Below are positions 51,020 through 62,736 of a stretch of DNA of 64,000 nucleotides, piece after piece. Both the position numbers and the translations under genes were made by a program. Below the pieces are notes generated by a model that saw nothing but the letters and a program-made list of their open reading frames with translations, was not told where the DNA came from and made no database searches. The DNA lies in NCBI RefSeq assembly GCF_006494375.1, contig NZ_VHIZ01000048.1, positions 64,521-128,520 on the forward strand. The letters run 5' to 3'. Every line of letters begins with the position of its first letter. Within the stretch, counting starts at the first letter, position 1. Source of the stretch: Pantoea anthophila (GTDB taxonomy: Bacteria; Pseudomonadota; Gammaproteobacteria; Enterobacterales; Enterobacteriaceae).

Positions 51020-53926
51020 TTACTGGTGAGTCACCACAATCAGGCGCAGCGCGTCGAGACGCCAGTTGGCCTGATCCAGGCTTTCCAGCACCTGTTCACG
51101 GTTGCTTTCCAGCGCCTCGATCTCATCTTCACGGATGTTCGGGTTCACCGCTTTCAGCGCGTTGAGACGGGAAAGCTCTGCACCCAGCTTTTCATTCGCC
51201 TCGGCCCGCGCCGCTTCAATCACCGCACGTGCTTCGCTGACCACGCTCTCTTCACCCTGGGTGAGGATCGCATGCACATCCTGCTGCACCGCATTGACCA
51301 GTTTGCTGGCGGTGTGGCGGTTAACCGCATTCAGCTGGCGGTTAAAGCTTTCGAACTCCACTTTCCCGGCCAGGTTGGTGCCGTTGCGATCGAGCAGCAG
51401 ACGGATAGGCGTCGGTGGCAGGAAGCGGGTCAGCTGCAGATGCTTCGGAGCCTGCGCTTCCACCACGTAGATCAGCTCAACCAGCAGCGTGCCGACCGGC
51501 AGCGCCTTGTTCTTCAGCAGTGACAGCGCGGAGCTGCCGGTGTCACCCGACAGGATCAGATCCAGGCCATTACGAATCAGCGGATGTTCCCAGGTGATGA
51601 ACTGAGTATCCTCGCGGGAGAGCGCCTGATCGCGGTTGAAGGTGATGGTGCAGCCATCTTCCGGCAGGCCAGGGAAATCGGGCACCAGCATGTGGTCGGA
51701 AGGGGTCAGCACAATCAGGTTATCGCTGCGATCTTCCTGATTGATACCGACAATATCAAACAGGTTCAGCGCGAAGTTCACCAGACCGGTGTCGTTATCC
51801 TGCTCGCTGATGGCGTTCGCCAGCAGCTGAGCCGATTCGCCGCCGTTAGAGTTCAGCTCCAGCAGACGATCGCGGCCCTGTTCCAGCTGCGATTTCAGCG
51901 CCTCGTGCTGTTTACGGCACTCCGCGATAAAGCTGTCAAAGCCTTCACTGTTTTCCGGCGCGGCTAAATAGCCGATCAGCTGCTGATGCACGCTGTCGTA
52001 GATGGTACGACCGGTCGGGCAGGTGTGCTCGAACGCGTCCAGACCTTCATGATACCAGCGCAGCAGCACCGCCTGAGCAGTCTGCTCCAGCCACGGCACC
52101 AGAATCTGAATATCGTGCGCCTGACCAATACGGTCAAGACGGCCGATACGCTGCTCCAGCAGATCCGGGTTAAAGGGCAGGTCGAACATCACCAGGCGGC
52201 TGGCAAACTGGAAGTTACGGCCTTCAGAACCGATTTCGGAGCAGAGCAGAACCTGTGCGCCATTCTCTTCCGAGGCAAACCATGCGGCAGCACGGTCACG
52301 CTCAATGATCGACAGGCCTTCGTGGAACACCGCCGCCCGGATGCCTTCGCGCTCGCGCAGCACCTGCTCCAGCTGCAGCGCCGTGGCCGCTTTGGCGCAG
52401 ATGACCAGCACTTTCTCTTTACGGTTACTGGTGAGATAGCCCATCAGCCATTCCACACGCGGATCGAAGTTCCACCAGGTGCCGCTGTCGCCTTCAAACT
52501 CCTGATAAATCTGCTCCGGGTAGAGCAGGTCACGCGCCCGCTCCTCGGCGCTTTTGCGCGTGCCCATAATGCCGGAAACTTTGATGGCCGTCTGATACTG
52601 CGCAGGCAGTGGCAGGCGGATCTGATGCAGTTCGCGTTTCGGGAAACCTTTCACACCGTTACGGGTGTTGCGGAACAGGACGCGGCTGGTGCCATGGCGA
52701 TCCATCAGCATGGCGATCAGCTCCTGACGCGCCTCCAGCTTGCCCTCACGATCGCTGTTGGCGACCTGCAGCAGCGGCTCGATATCCTCTTCGCCCACCA
52801 GATCGTTGATCCGGTTCATCTCCTCCTGGGAGATCGCCTGGTCAGCCAGCAGCGCTGTTACCGCATCAGCAATCGGACGGAAATGCTGCTGCTCTTCAAC
52901 AAAGGCAGCAAAATCATGGAAACGGTCCGGATCGAGCAGGCGCAGACGGGCAAAGTGGCTCTCCATGCCGAGCTGTTCCGGCGTCGCCGTCAGCAGCAGC
53001 ACCCCGGCCGTTTTCTCAGCCAGTTTTTCGATGACCAGATATTCACGGCTGGGTTCGCCTTCGGACCAGGCCAGGTGGTGCGCTTCATCCACCACCAGCA
53101 GATCCCATTCGGCATCGGCCAGCAGTTCAAGGCGCTGTTTGTTACGGCGAACAAAGTCGAGCGAACAGATGATGAGCTGTTCCGTTTCAAACGGATTATC
53201 GCTGTCGTGCTGCGCTTCGGTGTAGCGGTCATCATCAAACAGGGCGAAACGCAGGTTAAAGCGGCGCAGCATCTCGACCAGCCACTGATGCTGTAAGGTT
53301 TCAGGCACCACGATGAGTACCCGCTCGGCACGACCCGCCAGCAGCTGCTGCTGAATGATCATCCCGGCTTCAATGGTTTTACCCAGGCCCACTTCATCGG
53401 CCAGCAGTACGCGTGGCGCGTGGCGGCGACCCACATCGTGTGCGATATGCAGCTGATGAGGGATCAGGTTGGTGCGCATGCCGCGTAACCCGCTGATCGG
53501 CAGACGGTATTGCTCACTCTGGTATTTGCGTGCGCGGAAGCGCAGGGCAAAGCGGTCCATGCGGTCGAGCTGACCAGCAAACAGACGATCCTGCGGCTTA
53601 CTGAACACCAGCTTGCTGTCGAGCATCACTTCACGCAGGATCACATCGCTTTCTTCAGTATCCAGTCGGGTACCGATATAGGTCATCAGGTCATTTTCGT
53701 TGCGGACTTCATCGACGCGCATCTGCCAGCCTTCGTGACTGGTGATGGTATCACCCGGGTTAAAGATGACGCGGGTAACCGGCGAATCGTTGCGGGCGTA
53801 GAGGCGGTTTTCCCCCGTGGCCGGAAACAGCAGGGTGATCATGCGGGTATCGATCGCCACCACGGTGCCCAGTCCCAGTTCACTTTCCGTATCACTAATC
53901 CAGCGCTGACCTAATGTAAAAACCAT
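51020..53926 (-). CDS. rapA: RNA polymerase-associated ATPase RapA (HepA)
   Basis: 968-residue Swi2/Snf2-family ATPase that recycles RNA polymerase; same length as E. coli. Tudor-like N-terminal domain (about 1-110), helicase motifs I ([13 protein letters not shown]) and II ([10 protein letters not shown]), [11 protein letters not shown], and the second lobe with [11 protein letters not shown] and [11 protein letters not shown]. Ends in a conserved C-terminal domain ([12 protein letters not shown]). rluA follows after 39 bases. Confidence 0.98.
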   Translation of the reverse strand: MVFTLGQRWISDTESELGLGTVVAIDTRMITLLFPATGENRLYARNDSPVTRVIFNPGDTITSHEGWQMRVDEVRNENDLMTYIGTRLDTEESDVILREVMLDSKLVFSKPQDRLFAGQLDRMDRFALRFRARKYQSEQYRLPISGLRGMRTNLIPHQLHIAHDVGRRHAPRVLLADEVGLGKTIEAGMIIQQQLLAGRAERVLIVVPETLQHQWLVEMLRRFNLRFALFDDDRYTEAQHDSDNPFETEQLIICSLDFVRRNKQRLELLADAEWDLLVVDEAHHLAWSEGEPSREYLVIEKLAEKTAGVLLLTATPEQLGMESHFARLRLLDPDRFHDFAAFVEEQQHFRPIADAVTALLADQAISQEEMNRINDLVGEEDIEPLLQVANSDREGKLEARQELIAMLMDRHGTSRVLFRNTRNGVKGFPKRELHQIRLPLPAQYQTAIKVSGIMGTRKSAEERARDLLYPEQIYQEFEGDSGTWWNFDPRVEWLMGYLTSNRKEKVLVICAKAATALQLEQVLREREGIRAAVFHEGLSIIERDRAAAWFASEENGAQVLLCSEIGSEGRNFQFASRLVMFDLPFNPDLLEQRIGRLDRIGQAHDIQILVPWLEQTAQAVLLRWYHEGLDAFEHTCPTGRTIYDSVHQQLIGYLAAPENSEGFDSFIAECRKQHEALKSQLEQGRDRLLELNSNGGESAQLLANAISEQDNDTGLVNFALNLFDIVGINQEDRSDNLIVLTPSDHMLVPDFPGLPEDGCTITFNRDQALSREDTQFITWEHPLIRNGLDLILSGDTGSSALSLLKNKALPVGTLLVELIYVVEAQAPKHLQLTRFLPPTPIRLLLDRNGTNLAGKVEFESFNRQLNAVNRHTASKLVNAVQQDVHAILTQGEESVVSEARAVIEAARAEANEKLGAELSRLNALKAVNPNIREDEIEALESNREQVLESLDQANWRLDALRLIVVTHQ

Positions 53927-54078
53927 ATATTTTTAGCTCGAATTTTAACGTTTTTAGAGGTGTTCCCGAATCTCAGGCAATAGCGTTACCGCCAGACAAC
54001 AAGGTCTGGAGCGTGCATAAGAGCGGTGAGTTTCAGGAAGGGCGCTATGGTACTGGATGGCAGGGCATTCGTCACCTG

Positions 54079-56433
54079 TCAAAAAAGCCCCAGTTGCCCC
54101 GTAATCAGTGTAGCAAAATCTCCTCCGACAAAGGGCAGGATCCCCTCTGCCACCGGCTGCAGCTGCTTCGTCACATAGTGGTCATAGTCGAGCGGCGTAC
54201 TGCGCGCCTCCAGCGGTTCGGGGCCAGCCGTAGCCATGACGTAACGAATCCGGCCGCCGTTCTGATACTGCAGTGGACGGTTCAGTTTGCGATTCTGCTC
54301 ATCAGCCAGCCGGGCGGCGCGCACGTGCGGGGGCACATTTCGTTCATACTCCTTCAGCGGACGCCGCAGGCGCTTTTTGTAGATCAGCTGATCGTCCAGC
54401 TCGCCCGCCAGCAGCTGCGCCACGGTCTCCCGGATGTAATCCTGCCACGGCTCGCGGTGGAAAATACGGTGGTAGAGCTGCTGCTGAAATGTTTTGGCCA
54501 GCGGCGTCCAGTCGGTTCGCACCGACTCCAGCCCCTTAAAGACCATGCGCGCACCGTCGGCGTCACGAATCAGTCCGGCGTAGCGTTTCTTGCTGCCCTG
54601 TTCCGCGCCGCGAATGGTCGGCATCAGAAAACGGCAGAAGTGGTTTTCATACTCCAGTTCCAGTGCGCTGGTCAGTCCCAGCGTCTGCTGCAGGTGATCG
54701 CGCCACCAGGCATTCACTTTCTGCACCAGCTGATGACCAATGGCAGCGGCCCGCTCCTCATCATGGGCCGACTTCAGCCAGACAAAGGTGGAGTCGGTGT
54801 CACCATAGATGACGTCGTAGCCTTCCGCTTCGATCAGCGCGCGGGTCTGCTGCATGATGGCGTGACCGCGCAGGGTAATTGAGGAGGCGAGTCGCGGATC
54901 GAAGAAGCGGCAGGCGCTGGTGCCCAGCACTCCGTAAAAGGCGTTCATGATGATCTTCAGTGCCTGTGACAGCGGCTGATTGTTCTGTTTTTTCGCCGCT
55001 TCGCGCCCCAGCCAGATCTGTTCAACCATCGCCGGCAGGCAGTGGGTGTGGCGAGAGAAGCGCGCTTCCCGGAAACCGGCAACCGAATCCGCATCATCAG
55101 GATGGGCCAGACCCTCCACCAGACCCACCGGGTCGATCAGGAAGGTGCGGATAATCGACGGATAGAGGCTTTTGTAATCCAGTACCAGCACCGAGTCGTA
55201 GAGACCGGGACGCGAATCCATGACATAACCGCCCGGACTCGCTTCCGGGGCCACCTCACCCATATTGGGCGCGACAAACCCGACACGGTGCATGCGCGGA
55301 ATATAGAGGTGACTGAACGCCGCCACCGAACCGCCATGGCGGTCCACGGCCAGACCATTGACCGCCGCGCGCTCCAGCAGAAACGGCATGATCGCCGTTT
55401 TGTGGAAGATGCGCGTCACCAGTTCACAATCTTTCAGGTTGTAGCGCGCCAGCGCCGGTTTATCGTTGGCAAACCGCCAGTTGATCTCCTCCATGCGGTG
55501 CCAGGGATTGTCGATCGCTTTGCCTTCACCCAGCAGCTGCTGCGACACCGACTCCAGGCTGAACGACGGAAAATCCCAGAACGCCGATTTCAGTGCGTCG
55601 ATGCCATCAATGATCAGGCGGCCGCTGGCCTGCGCGAAAAAAACGCCTGGCTTGAAGCCATGTTCCCGCCACTCCAGCGCCGTCTGCTGGCGGCCAAGAC
55701 GCAGCGGAATGCCGTAGCGGTCGGCATGTTTCTGCAGCACCCGCAGGTCAAACTGCACCACGTTCCAGCCAATCAGGACATCCGGGTCATGCTCTGCAAA
55801 CCACTGGTTCAGGGCTTCCAGCAGCTGTGGCCGGCTGTCGAGATAGATCAGGTCGAAATCCAGCGTGCTGGCATCGCCGTTAGCGGGGCCGAGCATGTAG
55901 ACCTGGCGCTGACCGCAGCCCTCCAGTCCGATGCAGTAGAGCTCGCCATGCTGGGTGGTTTCAATATCCAGCGAGACCCATTTCAGCGGCGGGCGATAGT
56001 CGGGATGTGGCTTAAGCCGCGCGTTGACCAGCGTGTCGCCCTGCTGCTCGCCATCAAACCAGACGGGGGCGGTAATAAAGCGCTCCATCAGATAGCGTTC
56101 CGGCGGGCGGATATCTGCCTCGTAGATCGGAATCCCCTGTTCGCGCAGCCGTTTTTCGATGCGCTGCAGCTGACGATGCTGCTGGCAGTAGAGGCCCAGC
56201 ACCGGACGGTGACGAAAATCTTTCAGCGCCAGCGGCTGGATACGCAGCTGGCGTTCCTCTCTCTGCAGCTCGCTGATCTGCGCCTGATATTCCGCAGGCA
56301 CAAAAGCGACAGACTCCTGCACAGGCAGCACCACGCGCTGCGCGCCCGCATCGGTGGCGAGCCAGAGGATAATTTCGGTGCCATTCGGGCTGTCGCGCCA
56401 GTGGCGGGTGAGCAGAAAACCTGCGCGGGGCAT
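54079..56433 (-). CDS. polB: DNA polymerase II
   Basis: 784-residue family B polymerase (E. coli 783) used in damage tolerance and replication restart. Exonuclease motif [13 protein letters not shown], then polymerase motifs [13 protein letters not shown] and [13 protein letters not shown]. In E. coli it is SOS-induced; a degenerate LexA-like site lies 58 bases upstream here. E. coli has araDAB nearby; those genes are absent. Confidence 0.98.
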   Translation of the reverse strand: MPRAGFLLTRHWRDSPNGTEIILWLATDAGAQRVVLPVQESVAFVPAEYQAQISELQREERQLRIQPLALKDFRHRPVLGLYCQQHRQLQRIEKRLREQGIPIYEADIRPPERYLMERFITAPVWFDGEQQGDTLVNARLKPHPDYRPPLKWVSLDIETTQHGELYCIGLEGCGQRQVYMLGPANGDASTLDFDLIYLDSRPQLLEALNQWFAEHDPDVLIGWNVVQFDLRVLQKHADRYGIPLRLGRQQTALEWREHGFKPGVFFAQASGRLIIDGIDALKSAFWDFPSFSLESVSQQLLGEGKAIDNPWHRMEEINWRFANDKPALARYNLKDCELVTRIFHKTAIMPFLLERAAVNGLAVDRHGGSVAAFSHLYIPRMHRVGFVAPNMGEVAPEASPGGYVMDSRPGLYDSVLVLDYKSLYPSIIRTFLIDPVGLVEGLAHPDDADSVAGFREARFSRHTHCLPAMVEQIWLGREAAKKQNNQPLSQALKIIMNAFYGVLGTSACRFFDPRLASSITLRGHAIMQQTRALIEAEGYDVIYGDTDSTFVWLKSAHDEERAAAIGHQLVQKVNAWWRDHLQQTLGLTSALELEYENHFCRFLMPTIRGAEQGSKKRYAGLIRDADGARMVFKGLESVRTDWTPLAKTFQQQLYHRIFHREPWQDYIRETVAQLLAGELDDQLIYKKRLRRPLKEYERNVPPHVRAARLADEQNRKLNRPLQYQNGGRIRYVMATAGPEPLEARSTPLDYDHYVTKQLQPVAEGILPFVGGDFATLITGQLGLF

Positions 56434-56490
56434 AGTCAGATGTTCTCCGGACGCCGTGTTTCAGGGATAAGTAAACAACCTGAGTATATC

Positions 56491-56506
56491 ATGGATATTT
56501 ATACAG
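56491..56506 (-). promoter_or_regulatory. Degenerate LexA box upstream of polB
   Basis: Minus-strand CTGTATAAATATCCAT. The left half is a perfect LexA half-site (CTGTATAAA, as in E. coli polB), but the right half ends CAT instead of CAG, so the invariant CTG-N10-CAG is broken by one base. Confidence 0.45.
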
Positions 56507-56550
56507 TTCCTGTCGCCACGATTTGTCAACATTGTCCTACAATTCTTGCC

Positions 56551-56579
56551 TTGACGCTGTGTGGCTGGCTCTGGACAAT
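56551..56579 (+). promoter_or_regulatory. yabI promoter
   Basis: TTGACG with a 17-base spacer to GACAAT, 29 bases before the yabI ATG. Confidence 0.65.
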
Positions 56580-56608
56580 CCAGCCTTCTGCTTTGACTAA
56601 GGACCACT

Positions 56609-57373
56609 ATGGAAGCCTGGATTCAACAACTGATTACGCAGTCCCTGGAGTGGGCGCTGTTTGCCGTTGCGCTGGTGACGTTTCTGGAGTCGCTGGCGCT
56701 GGTCGGGCTGTTGCTGCCAGGTACGGTGATGATGGCCAGCCTGGGCGCGCTGGTCGGCAGTGGCGAGCTTGGCCTTTATCCTGCCTGGGCGGCGGGCTTT
56801 GCGGGCTGCCTGATCGGTGACTGGGTTTCCTACGGTATCGGCTGGAAATTCCAGGGGCCGCTGCACCGCTGGAAGTATCTGCAAAAGTACAAAGGCCTGC
56901 TGGATAAAACCGAGCATGCCCTGCATCAGCACAGTATGTTTACCATCCTGGTCGGACGTTTTGTCGGCCCCACGCGGCCGCTAATCCCGCTGGCGGCCGG
57001 TATGCTGGAGCTGCCGGTACGTAAATTTCTGCCGCCTAATCTCATCGGCTGTCTTCTCTGGCCACCGATCTATCTGCTGCCCGGCATTCTGGCCGGGGTG
57101 GCGATTGACGTGCCAAAAGCGGCGCAGGGCGGCAGCTTTAAATGGCTGTTACTCGGCGCAGCGCTGCTGATCTGGCTTGGCGGCTGGTTAGGCTGGCGCT
57201 GGTGGCGCAGTGGCAAAAGCCGTGACTGGGCCACCGCCTGGCTGCCCCCGGCGCGCCTGCGCTGGGCTGGCCCGCTGGGGCTGGCGATCGCCGTGGCGGC
57301 GTTTGTCGCGATCCAGTTCCATCCGATGATGCCGGTTTTCCGCCATCTGCTGTGGCAGGTTTTCATCGCCTGA
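56609..57373 (+). CDS. yabI: DedA-family inner-membrane protein YabI
   Basis: 254-residue multi-spanning protein of the DedA/SNARE-associated family, linked to lipid carrier flipping and membrane homeostasis. Conserved FLESLALVGLLLPGTVMM, GDWVSYGIGW and the signature GRFVGPTRPLIPLAAGM with its arginines. AAGGA precedes ATG 56609. Stop codon is 4 bases from the stop of convergent thiQ. Confidence 0.95.
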   Translation: MEAWIQQLITQSLEWALFAVALVTFLESLALVGLLLPGTVMMASLGALVGSGELGLYPAWAAGFAGCLIGDWVSYGIGWKFQGPLHRWKYLQKYKGLLDKTEHALHQHSMFTILVGRFVGPTRPLIPLAAGMLELPVRKFLPPNLIGCLLWPPIYLLPGILAGVAIDVPKAAQGGSFKWLLLGAALLIWLGGWLGWRWWRSGKSRDWATAWLPPARLRWAGPLGLAIAVAAFVAIQFHPMMPVFRHLLWQVFIA

Positions 57374-57377
57374 GCCG

Positions 57378-58079
57378 CTAACGACGCGGGATGCCGAGTA
57401 CGTCGGCCTCCCGCGTGTCGCCCGACAGCAGCTGTCGGGTTTCGCCATCCCAGTAAACCCGGCCATCCACAATGACCACGCTGCGCGGCGCGATCTGCTG
57501 CGCATCTTCCAGACTGTGTGACACCATCAGCAGCGTGATGCTGCGCGCCTCACACACCGAACGCACCAGCTGAAGCATCTCGCCGCGCAGGGCGGGGTCC
57601 AGCGCGGAAAAGGGCTCATCCAGCAGCAGTACCGGACGGTCACGCAACAGGCAACGGGCCAGCGCCACGCGCTGGCGCTGGCCGCCCGACAGTTCGCCTG
57701 GCAGGCGTGACAGCAGATCGCTTAATCCCACCTGTTCAGCCAGCGCAGTCAGCTGCTGCTGCTGTTCCGAGCTGAGTCGTAGCCCCGGGTGCAGCCCCAG
57801 CGCCATGTTCTGCTGCACGCTGAGGTGCGGAAACAGGTTGTTCTCCTGAAACAGCATGGAGACCGGTCGTCGGGCCGGGACAGTGTGGGTGTGCTCCTGA
57901 CCGTCAATCAGCAGGGTGCCCTGATTCACCGGCAGAAAACCGGCAATCAGGCTCAGCAGGGTGCTTTTACCCGCGCCGCTGGGGCCGAGAATCGCGATGC
58001 GTTCACCGCGTGTGGCCCTGAAGCTGAAGCGCATCGGCAGATGCTGGTAGAGATAGGTAAGGTTATCAAGAGTCAGCAT
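57378..58079 (-). CDS. thiQ: Thiamine ABC transporter ATP-binding protein
   Basis: 233-residue ATPase: Walker [10 protein letters not shown] (about 31-39), Q-loop MLFQENNLF, signature [14 protein letters not shown], Walker [13 protein letters not shown]. Energises uptake of thiamine, TMP and TPP. Start overlaps the end of thiP by 14 bases. Confidence 0.97.
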   Translation of the reverse strand: MLTLDNLTYLYQHLPMRFSFRATRGERIAILGPSGAGKSTLLSLIAGFLPVNQGTLLIDGQEHTHTVPARRPVSMLFQENNLFPHLSVQQNMALGLHPGLRLSSEQQQQLTALAEQVGLSDLLSRLPGELSGGQRQRVALARCLLRDRPVLLLDEPFSALDPALRGEMLQLVRSVCEARSITLLMVSHSLEDAQQIAPRSVVIVDGRVYWDGETRQLLSGDTREADVLGIPRR

Positions 58080-59673
58080 GGCGGCCCGGTAATTTTTCCA
58101 TTAGCGTGAACAGCAATAAGCAGAGCAGCAGCAGCAGCAGGGCGGTAACCGCACCATCAGCGCCACGATAGGCACCTATCTGCTGATAGAGATAGAACGG
58201 CAGCGTGCGGAAGTCGGCGCTGCCAAACAGCGCCACCACGCCAAAATCACCAATCGACAGCACGCAGGCAAAGGCCAGCGCCTGGGCCAGCGGACGTTTC
58301 AGCGCCCGCAACTCGATCAGCCGCAGCCGGTTCCAGCCCTGAATATCCAGTGAATCGCAGAGTCTGCCGTAACGCTCTGCGGTGTCGCGCATCGGGTTTT
58401 CCAGCACTTTCAGCGCATAGGGAATGGCGATCAGCGCATTGGTAAACATCACCAGCCCTTCGGCGGAGTCGGGCAGGCCGATGGTGGCGTTGAACAGCAG
58501 GAAAAAGCCGGTGGCGAGCACAATGCCCGGCATCGCCAGAATCAGCATTCCGCTGGTGTCGATAAGCGTGGCCGCCGCCGGATGCTGGCGCAGACGCAGC
58601 TCGCGGCTGCTCCAGAGCAGCATCATGGTCAGCACCACGCAGATCAATCCGGCCCCGGTGGCGATGCGTAATGAGGTCAGGGTTGCCCGCCAGAGAGCAG
58701 GCTGAGCCAGCGCACCGCGCACTCCGCCATGCAGGCCCTCCACGATCACCGCCGCCAGCGGAGGCAGCAGCAGGAGCAGCGCCAGCAGGATAAGCAGCGC
58801 ATCGCTGAGCTGTGCGCCCCACGAATCCTGCGGATCGCGCCAGCCCTTCAGCTGACGGGTGCCGGCGGGGATCGCCTTACTGAAACGCTGGCTGAGCAGC
58901 ACCAGCGTCAGGCAGAAGCCGAGCTGAATCAGCGCCAGCAGCGCGGCACGGCCCGGATCGTAGTCATAACTCAGCGCCTGGAAAATCGCCAGTTCGAGCG
59001 TGGTAGCCTGCGGCCCGCCCCCCAGTGACAGCACGGTGGCAAAGCTGGCAAAGCAGAGCATAAAGATCAGCGCACCGGTCGGCAGCAACTGACGCCGCAG
59101 CCACGGCCACTCCAGCAGGCGAAAATGGTGCCAGCCGCGCAGGTCGAGCTGCGCCGCGAGCTGACGCTGCTCGGCCGGAATGCTCTCCAGCGCCTGCAGC
59201 ATCAGACGCGTCGCCAGCGGCAGATTAAAGAAGACGTGCGCCAGCAAAATGCCCGGCAGACCATAGGGTGAGAAGTGATAACCGATGCCCAGCAGCTGAC
59301 AGAGCTGGGCCAGCCAGCCAACGCGGCCATAGACGGTCAGCAGACCAAACACCGCCACCAGTACCGGCAGGACCAGGGTCATGGCACAGAGACGCAGCAG
59401 CAGCTGGCGGCCGGGAAAACGGCGCCGATAGAGCGCACGCGCCAGCGGCACGGCAGGCAGCAGGGAGAGCAGGGCGGAGAGCAGCGCCTGACCGAAAGAG
59501 AAGCCGATCACGTGCCGCAGATATGCATCCTGCAGCACGCTGCGCCACTCCAGGCCTGGCGCGGCCATCCAGAGTGCGCCAAAGGCCAGCAGCGCCACGC
59601 CGGTTAGCAGCAGCGTGGCGAGCGAGCCGGGGATCAGCCAGCGCGCCATCAGCGGCTGACGGCGCGTTGCCAC
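58066..59673 (-). CDS. thiP: Thiamine ABC transporter permease
   Basis: 535-residue permease with two fused six-helix halves (about 12 hydrophobic segments). Each half has an ABC permease coupling loop: [20 protein letters not shown] and [20 protein letters not shown]. Overlaps the end of thiB by 25 bases, so the operon is translationally coupled. Confidence 0.97.
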   Translation of the reverse strand: MATRRQPLMARWLIPGSLATLLLTGVALLAFGALWMAAPGLEWRSVLQDAYLRHVIGFSFGQALLSALLSLLPAVPLARALYRRRFPGRQLLLRLCAMTLVLPVLVAVFGLLTVYGRVGWLAQLCQLLGIGYHFSPYGLPGILLAHVFFNLPLATRLMLQALESIPAEQRQLAAQLDLRGWHHFRLLEWPWLRRQLLPTGALIFMLCFASFATVLSLGGGPQATTLELAIFQALSYDYDPGRAALLALIQLGFCLTLVLLSQRFSKAIPAGTRQLKGWRDPQDSWGAQLSDALLILLALLLLLPPLAAVIVEGLHGGVRGALAQPALWRATLTSLRIATGAGLICVVLTMMLLWSSRELRLRQHPAAATLIDTSGMLILAMPGIVLATGFFLLFNATIGLPDSAEGLVMFTNALIAIPYALKVLENPMRDTAERYGRLCDSLDIQGWNRLRLIELRALKRPLAQALAFACVLSIGDFGVVALFGSADFRTLPFYLYQQIGAYRGADGAVTALLLLLLCLLLFTLMEKLPGRHADS

Positions 59674-60635
59674 TGGCTGATCCAGCCTGAACGCTGTGTG
59701 GCCACCTCTTCAGGCGAGAACTGCAGGGCGGTGGACGGCACCGTCAGGCTGGCAAAACCGGCAGGCAGCGGCGTATCGATCACCGGGTACATCCAGTTGC
59801 CGGTGGGAATGGTGCGCTGGAACGCAGGCGAGACCATAAACTGCATGAACTGCTGTGCCAGCGCAGGCTGTTTGCTGCTGGCTAACTGTGCGGCCACTTC
59901 CACCTGCAGATAGTGTCCTTCGGCAAACGGCGCGGCGGCGTAGTTCTCTTTTTTCTCTTCGATGATGTGGTAAGCCGGAGAGGTGGTGTAACTCAGCACC
60001 AGATCGCCTTCGCCCTTCAGGAACAGGCCATAGGCTTCGCTCCAGCCTTTGGTCACCGTTACGGTTTTCTGCGCCAGCTTCTGCCACGCCTGCGGAGCCT
60101 GGTCGCCGTAGACCTTCTGCATCCACAGCAGCAGGCCTAAGCCGGGGGTACTGGTACGCGGATCTTCGTAGATCACCCGCCACTTTTCCGGGCTGTCGAC
60201 CAGCTCTTTCAGGCTCCTGGGCGGGTTTTTCAGCCGGGTTTTGTCATAGACAAAGGCGAAGTAGCCATAGTCAAACGGCACAAAGGTGGTGTTGTGCCAG
60301 CCGCCAGGCAGGGTAAGTTTTGCGGTGTCGACCTGACTTTCAGCAAACAGACCGGTTTTCTGCGCCGCCTGCACCAGATTGTTATCCAGCCCCAGCACCA
60401 GATCCGCTTTGCTGTTTTTGCCTTCCATCCGCACGCGGTTCAGCAGCGAGACGCCATCTTCCAGCGTGACGAATTTCAGCTCACAGTTGCACTGCGCCTC
60501 AAAGGCTTTTTTTACCGCCGGGCCAGGGCCCCAGTCGGCAGAGAAGGAGTCGTAGGTGTAGACCGTGAGGACCGGCTTAGCCGCCAGAACGGGGGCGGAG
60601 AGTAACAGCAATACCGGCAGAACTTTGTTTAACAC
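59649..60635 (-). CDS. thiB: Thiamine-binding periplasmic protein
   Basis: 328-residue solute-binding protein. Signal peptide MLNKVLPVLLLLSAPVLA, then AKPVLTVYTYDSFSADWGPG. Start is GTG 60635: GGAG lies 6 bases upstream and the signal peptide begins there; an upstream ATG at 60698 falls inside the riboswitch. Ligand-binding segments NSKADLVLGLDNN and DPRTSTPGLGLLL match E. coli TbpA. First gene of thiBPQ under TPP control. Confidence 0.95.
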   Translation of the reverse strand: MLNKVLPVLLLLSAPVLAAKPVLTVYTYDSFSADWGPGPAVKKAFEAQCNCELKFVTLEDGVSLLNRVRMEGKNSKADLVLGLDNNLVQAAQKTGLFAESQVDTAKLTLPGGWHNTTFVPFDYGYFAFVYDKTRLKNPPRSLKELVDSPEKWRVIYEDPRTSTPGLGLLLWMQKVYGDQAPQAWQKLAQKTVTVTKGWSEAYGLFLKGEGDLVLSYTTSPAYHIIEEKKENYAAAPFAEGHYLQVEVAAQLASSKQPALAQQFMQFMVSPAFQRTIPTGNWMYPVIDTPLPAGFASLTVPSTALQFSPEEVATQRSGWISQWQRAVSR

Positions 60636-60694
60636 TTTGCGCTCCTTCAGGAGAATAGGGGATGAGTCGCAAAGGATCTGAGCACAGCGGCCTC

Positions 60695-60779
60695 TCAAAT
60701 CCCTACGTCGGTATTAACCGAATCAGGTTCGACGGGTCTCTCTCAGCTGCTTGCTGGTGGCAGGCGGCACCCCGTTGAG
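60695..60779 (-). promoter_or_regulatory. TPP riboswitch (THI element)
   Basis: Minus strand shows the conserved THI pieces in order: CGGGGTGC, CTGAGA, ACCCGTCGAACCTGAT, CGGTTAATACCG and CGTAGGGA. It sits about 60 bases before the thiB GTG, as the E. coli thiB leader (sroA). Thiamine pyrophosphate binding should hide the thiB ribosome site or terminate transcription. Confidence 0.95.
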
Positions 60780-60819
60780 AACGTCACATTCTAGTCATTT
60801 CAGCGCCGTGGCGAAAGCG

Positions 60820-62481
60820 TCACAGTGCCGGCGGCGCAAACCAGGCCGATTTAAAATCAAACCAGCCCAGGGTATTCATCCGGACGCCACGCATGCTGCG
60901 CTGGCCCTCCAGCAGCAGCCAGTGATGAAACAGCGGATGCAGACCCGCCTCTTCAACCAGCTGTTTGCTCCACTCGGCCAGCGGCAGCGTTTTCTCGCGC
61001 CAGCGGGCCGCGTCACTGTGCCAGTCAATCGGCAGGCAGTGATGCAGCAGCGGGATCTCATACAGCTGGGCGAACAGCGACCAGTTCAGCGGCAGGGTAA
61101 AGTTGACGCTGCCGAGCCAGATATCACTCTCCGCGTCGCCCTGATACCAGCTTTCATAACTGATCTCACGGGTTTCCAGGGTGACGCCCTGTTGGGCCAG
61201 CAGGGGACGCAGCGCATTGGCGATGCCCTCATGCTCCACGTGCTGACTGTACCAGGTCAGCGTCAGATGGGTCAGGCCGGGCGGCTTTTCGACCGGGGTC
61301 AGGTCCCGGCGGTGGTGCCAGCGCGGCAGCAGGCCATAAGCCGGAAACCAGTATCGCTGATAGCCGACGCCCGCGTGGTTGAGCAGGGCGATAGGGTTGA
61401 AGAGATAACTGACCCAGCGCCTGACTGCCTCGCTGCGACCCTGCTCTGAACGCTGGTCAAACAGCAGATAGTAGCAGCCCTCCTCAAGGCGGCTCTCCTC
61501 CTGAATCTCATCCGCAGCGTCCCCCTGCAGGCGCACACCGGCATAGACCAGCTCATCGCTGATGTCGGGCAGCACCCAGATAGAGACATCGTCGATCAGG
61601 GCGCGAAAACCGAAGTAATCATCAAAAGCTTCAATCTTCAGCTGGCTCTCATGATTGCGGATCACCCGGTAGGGGCCGGTGCCGACTGGCTGGCGGGCAA
61701 AATCCTGAATCGTCGGCCACTCGCGCGGCAGGATCATCGCGCTGACGCTGCCCAGCAGCCAGGGCAGGCCGTCGTCGGGCTGGTTCAGATGCACATCCAG
61801 CGTCCAGGGGGCGGGTGAGGAGATCTTTGCAATGTGGGAAAAGAGCGGATGAGGGCACTGACGCTCCAGGGTGGCGATGACATCCGCCATCTCCAGCTCC
61901 CGACCGTGATGGAAACGAATAGCCGGACGCAGAAAGAAGCGCCAGTGAAGCGGGGAGGTCTGCTGCCAGTGATGCGCGATATCGGGCTCGATTTCCCCGT
62001 TTTCCTCATTTATCCGCGTCAGCCCATTAAAAATCTGCCGGGCAATGTGCGTTTCAGAGCGCCGCAGCGGCGAGCCAGGCAGCAGATTGAGCAGGGGACG
62101 ATAGTAGAGCACCCGCAGGATATGCTTGCCCTGCCGGAAACTGCGGCCGAGATGCGCACTGATCATCTGCCGCACCTGATCCTTATCGCCCACCAGCTGG
62201 ACCAGCTGATCGATGCGATCCTGCTCCAGCAGATCTTCGGCACGCTGCTGCTGTAAAGCCAGCCCGGTATAGCAGAACGTCAGATGTGACCGCCTGCCGC
62301 GTCCCGCTTCTGCCTGCCAGACCAGCCAGCCTGCCGCCTGCATCCGGTTGAGCAGATTGCGCATGTGGCGGCGCGAGCAGTGCAGCAGGTCAGCCAGTTC
62401 GCTGAGGGTAATGGCCTGCGACTGGCCCTGGCAGCTCTGCCACAGGCGAATGAATTGCTGCTTCAGACGTGACGAGGACAT
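60820..62481 (-). CDS. sgrR: Transcriptional regulator SgrR
   Basis: 553-residue regulator (E. coli 551). N-terminal DNA-binding domain (about 1-115, [20 protein letters not shown] as helix-turn-helix) is fused to a solute-binding-protein-like domain that senses a sugar-phosphate-related signal. It activates the divergent SgrS RNA during glucose-phosphate stress and represses itself. The order thiB-sgrR-SgrS-setA is as in E. coli. GAGGA-type ribosome site is weak. Confidence 0.96.
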   Translation of the reverse strand: MSSSRLKQQFIRLWQSCQGQSQAITLSELADLLHCSRRHMRNLLNRMQAAGWLVWQAEAGRGRRSHLTFCYTGLALQQQRAEDLLEQDRIDQLVQLVGDKDQVRQMISAHLGRSFRQGKHILRVLYYRPLLNLLPGSPLRRSETHIARQIFNGLTRINEENGEIEPDIAHHWQQTSPLHWRFFLRPAIRFHHGRELEMADVIATLERQCPHPLFSHIAKISSPAPWTLDVHLNQPDDGLPWLLGSVSAMILPREWPTIQDFARQPVGTGPYRVIRNHESQLKIEAFDDYFGFRALIDDVSIWVLPDISDELVYAGVRLQGDAADEIQEESRLEEGCYYLLFDQRSEQGRSEAVRRWVSYLFNPIALLNHAGVGYQRYWFPAYGLLPRWHHRRDLTPVEKPPGLTHLTLTWYSQHVEHEGIANALRPLLAQQGVTLETREISYESWYQGDAESDIWLGSVNFTLPLNWSLFAQLYEIPLLHHCLPIDWHSDAARWREKTLPLAEWSKQLVEEAGLHPLFHHWLLLEGQRSMRGVRMNTLGWFDFKSAWFAPPAL

Positions 62482-62539
62482 AAAAGAGGAACTCCTGCTG
62501 AAAAGCGCTCTGTTTTTTCTGCCTCATTTTAAGAGCAAA

Positions 62540-62671
62540 CTTTGCGCTATGGGAAGAGCGGGAGGCATTCAGTCTGGAATGGCGTTCAACCCTGACTTCG
62601 CTGTTCAGCGGAGTGCTTTTCTGAGTAGGGTGCATTTACACCGCCAGCAGAGGATCTCTGCTGGCTTTTTT
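62540..62671 (+). ncRNA. sgrS: SgrS small RNA (apparently without sgrT)
   Basis: Hfq-dependent RNA that blocks and destabilises ptsG and other sugar-transport mRNAs. 3' part seen: CTGAGTA in the antisense region (62613-62633), internal hairpin GGTG / CACC (62629-62642) and terminator stem GCCAGCAGAG / CTCTGCTGGC (62643-62665) plus six T. These have the same order as E. coli SgrS. The 5' end is a guess (62530-62560 possible; a TATGGG at 62548 is one candidate -10). The 5' half shows no sgrT-like reading frame. It lies between divergent sgrR and setA. Confidence 0.85.
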
Positions 62672-62736
62672 CATCGTGCGCGGTATGGTCTACCCTTCTT
62701 TTTTTCCTCTCTGTTTAGCCTCTAAGGGATTTCGCT

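Noticed and set aside
51986..53296. 436-codon open frame antisense to rapA, and similar long ones antisense to polB, slt, ileS and carB
   Set aside because: GC-rich coding strands generate long antisense frames; composition is Arg/His/Gln-rich, with no domain, and the sense genes are certain.
62549..62725. Reading frame through SgrS as a candidate sgrT
   Set aside because: It has no resemblance to SgrT, runs through the RNA terminator, and lacks a ribosome site.
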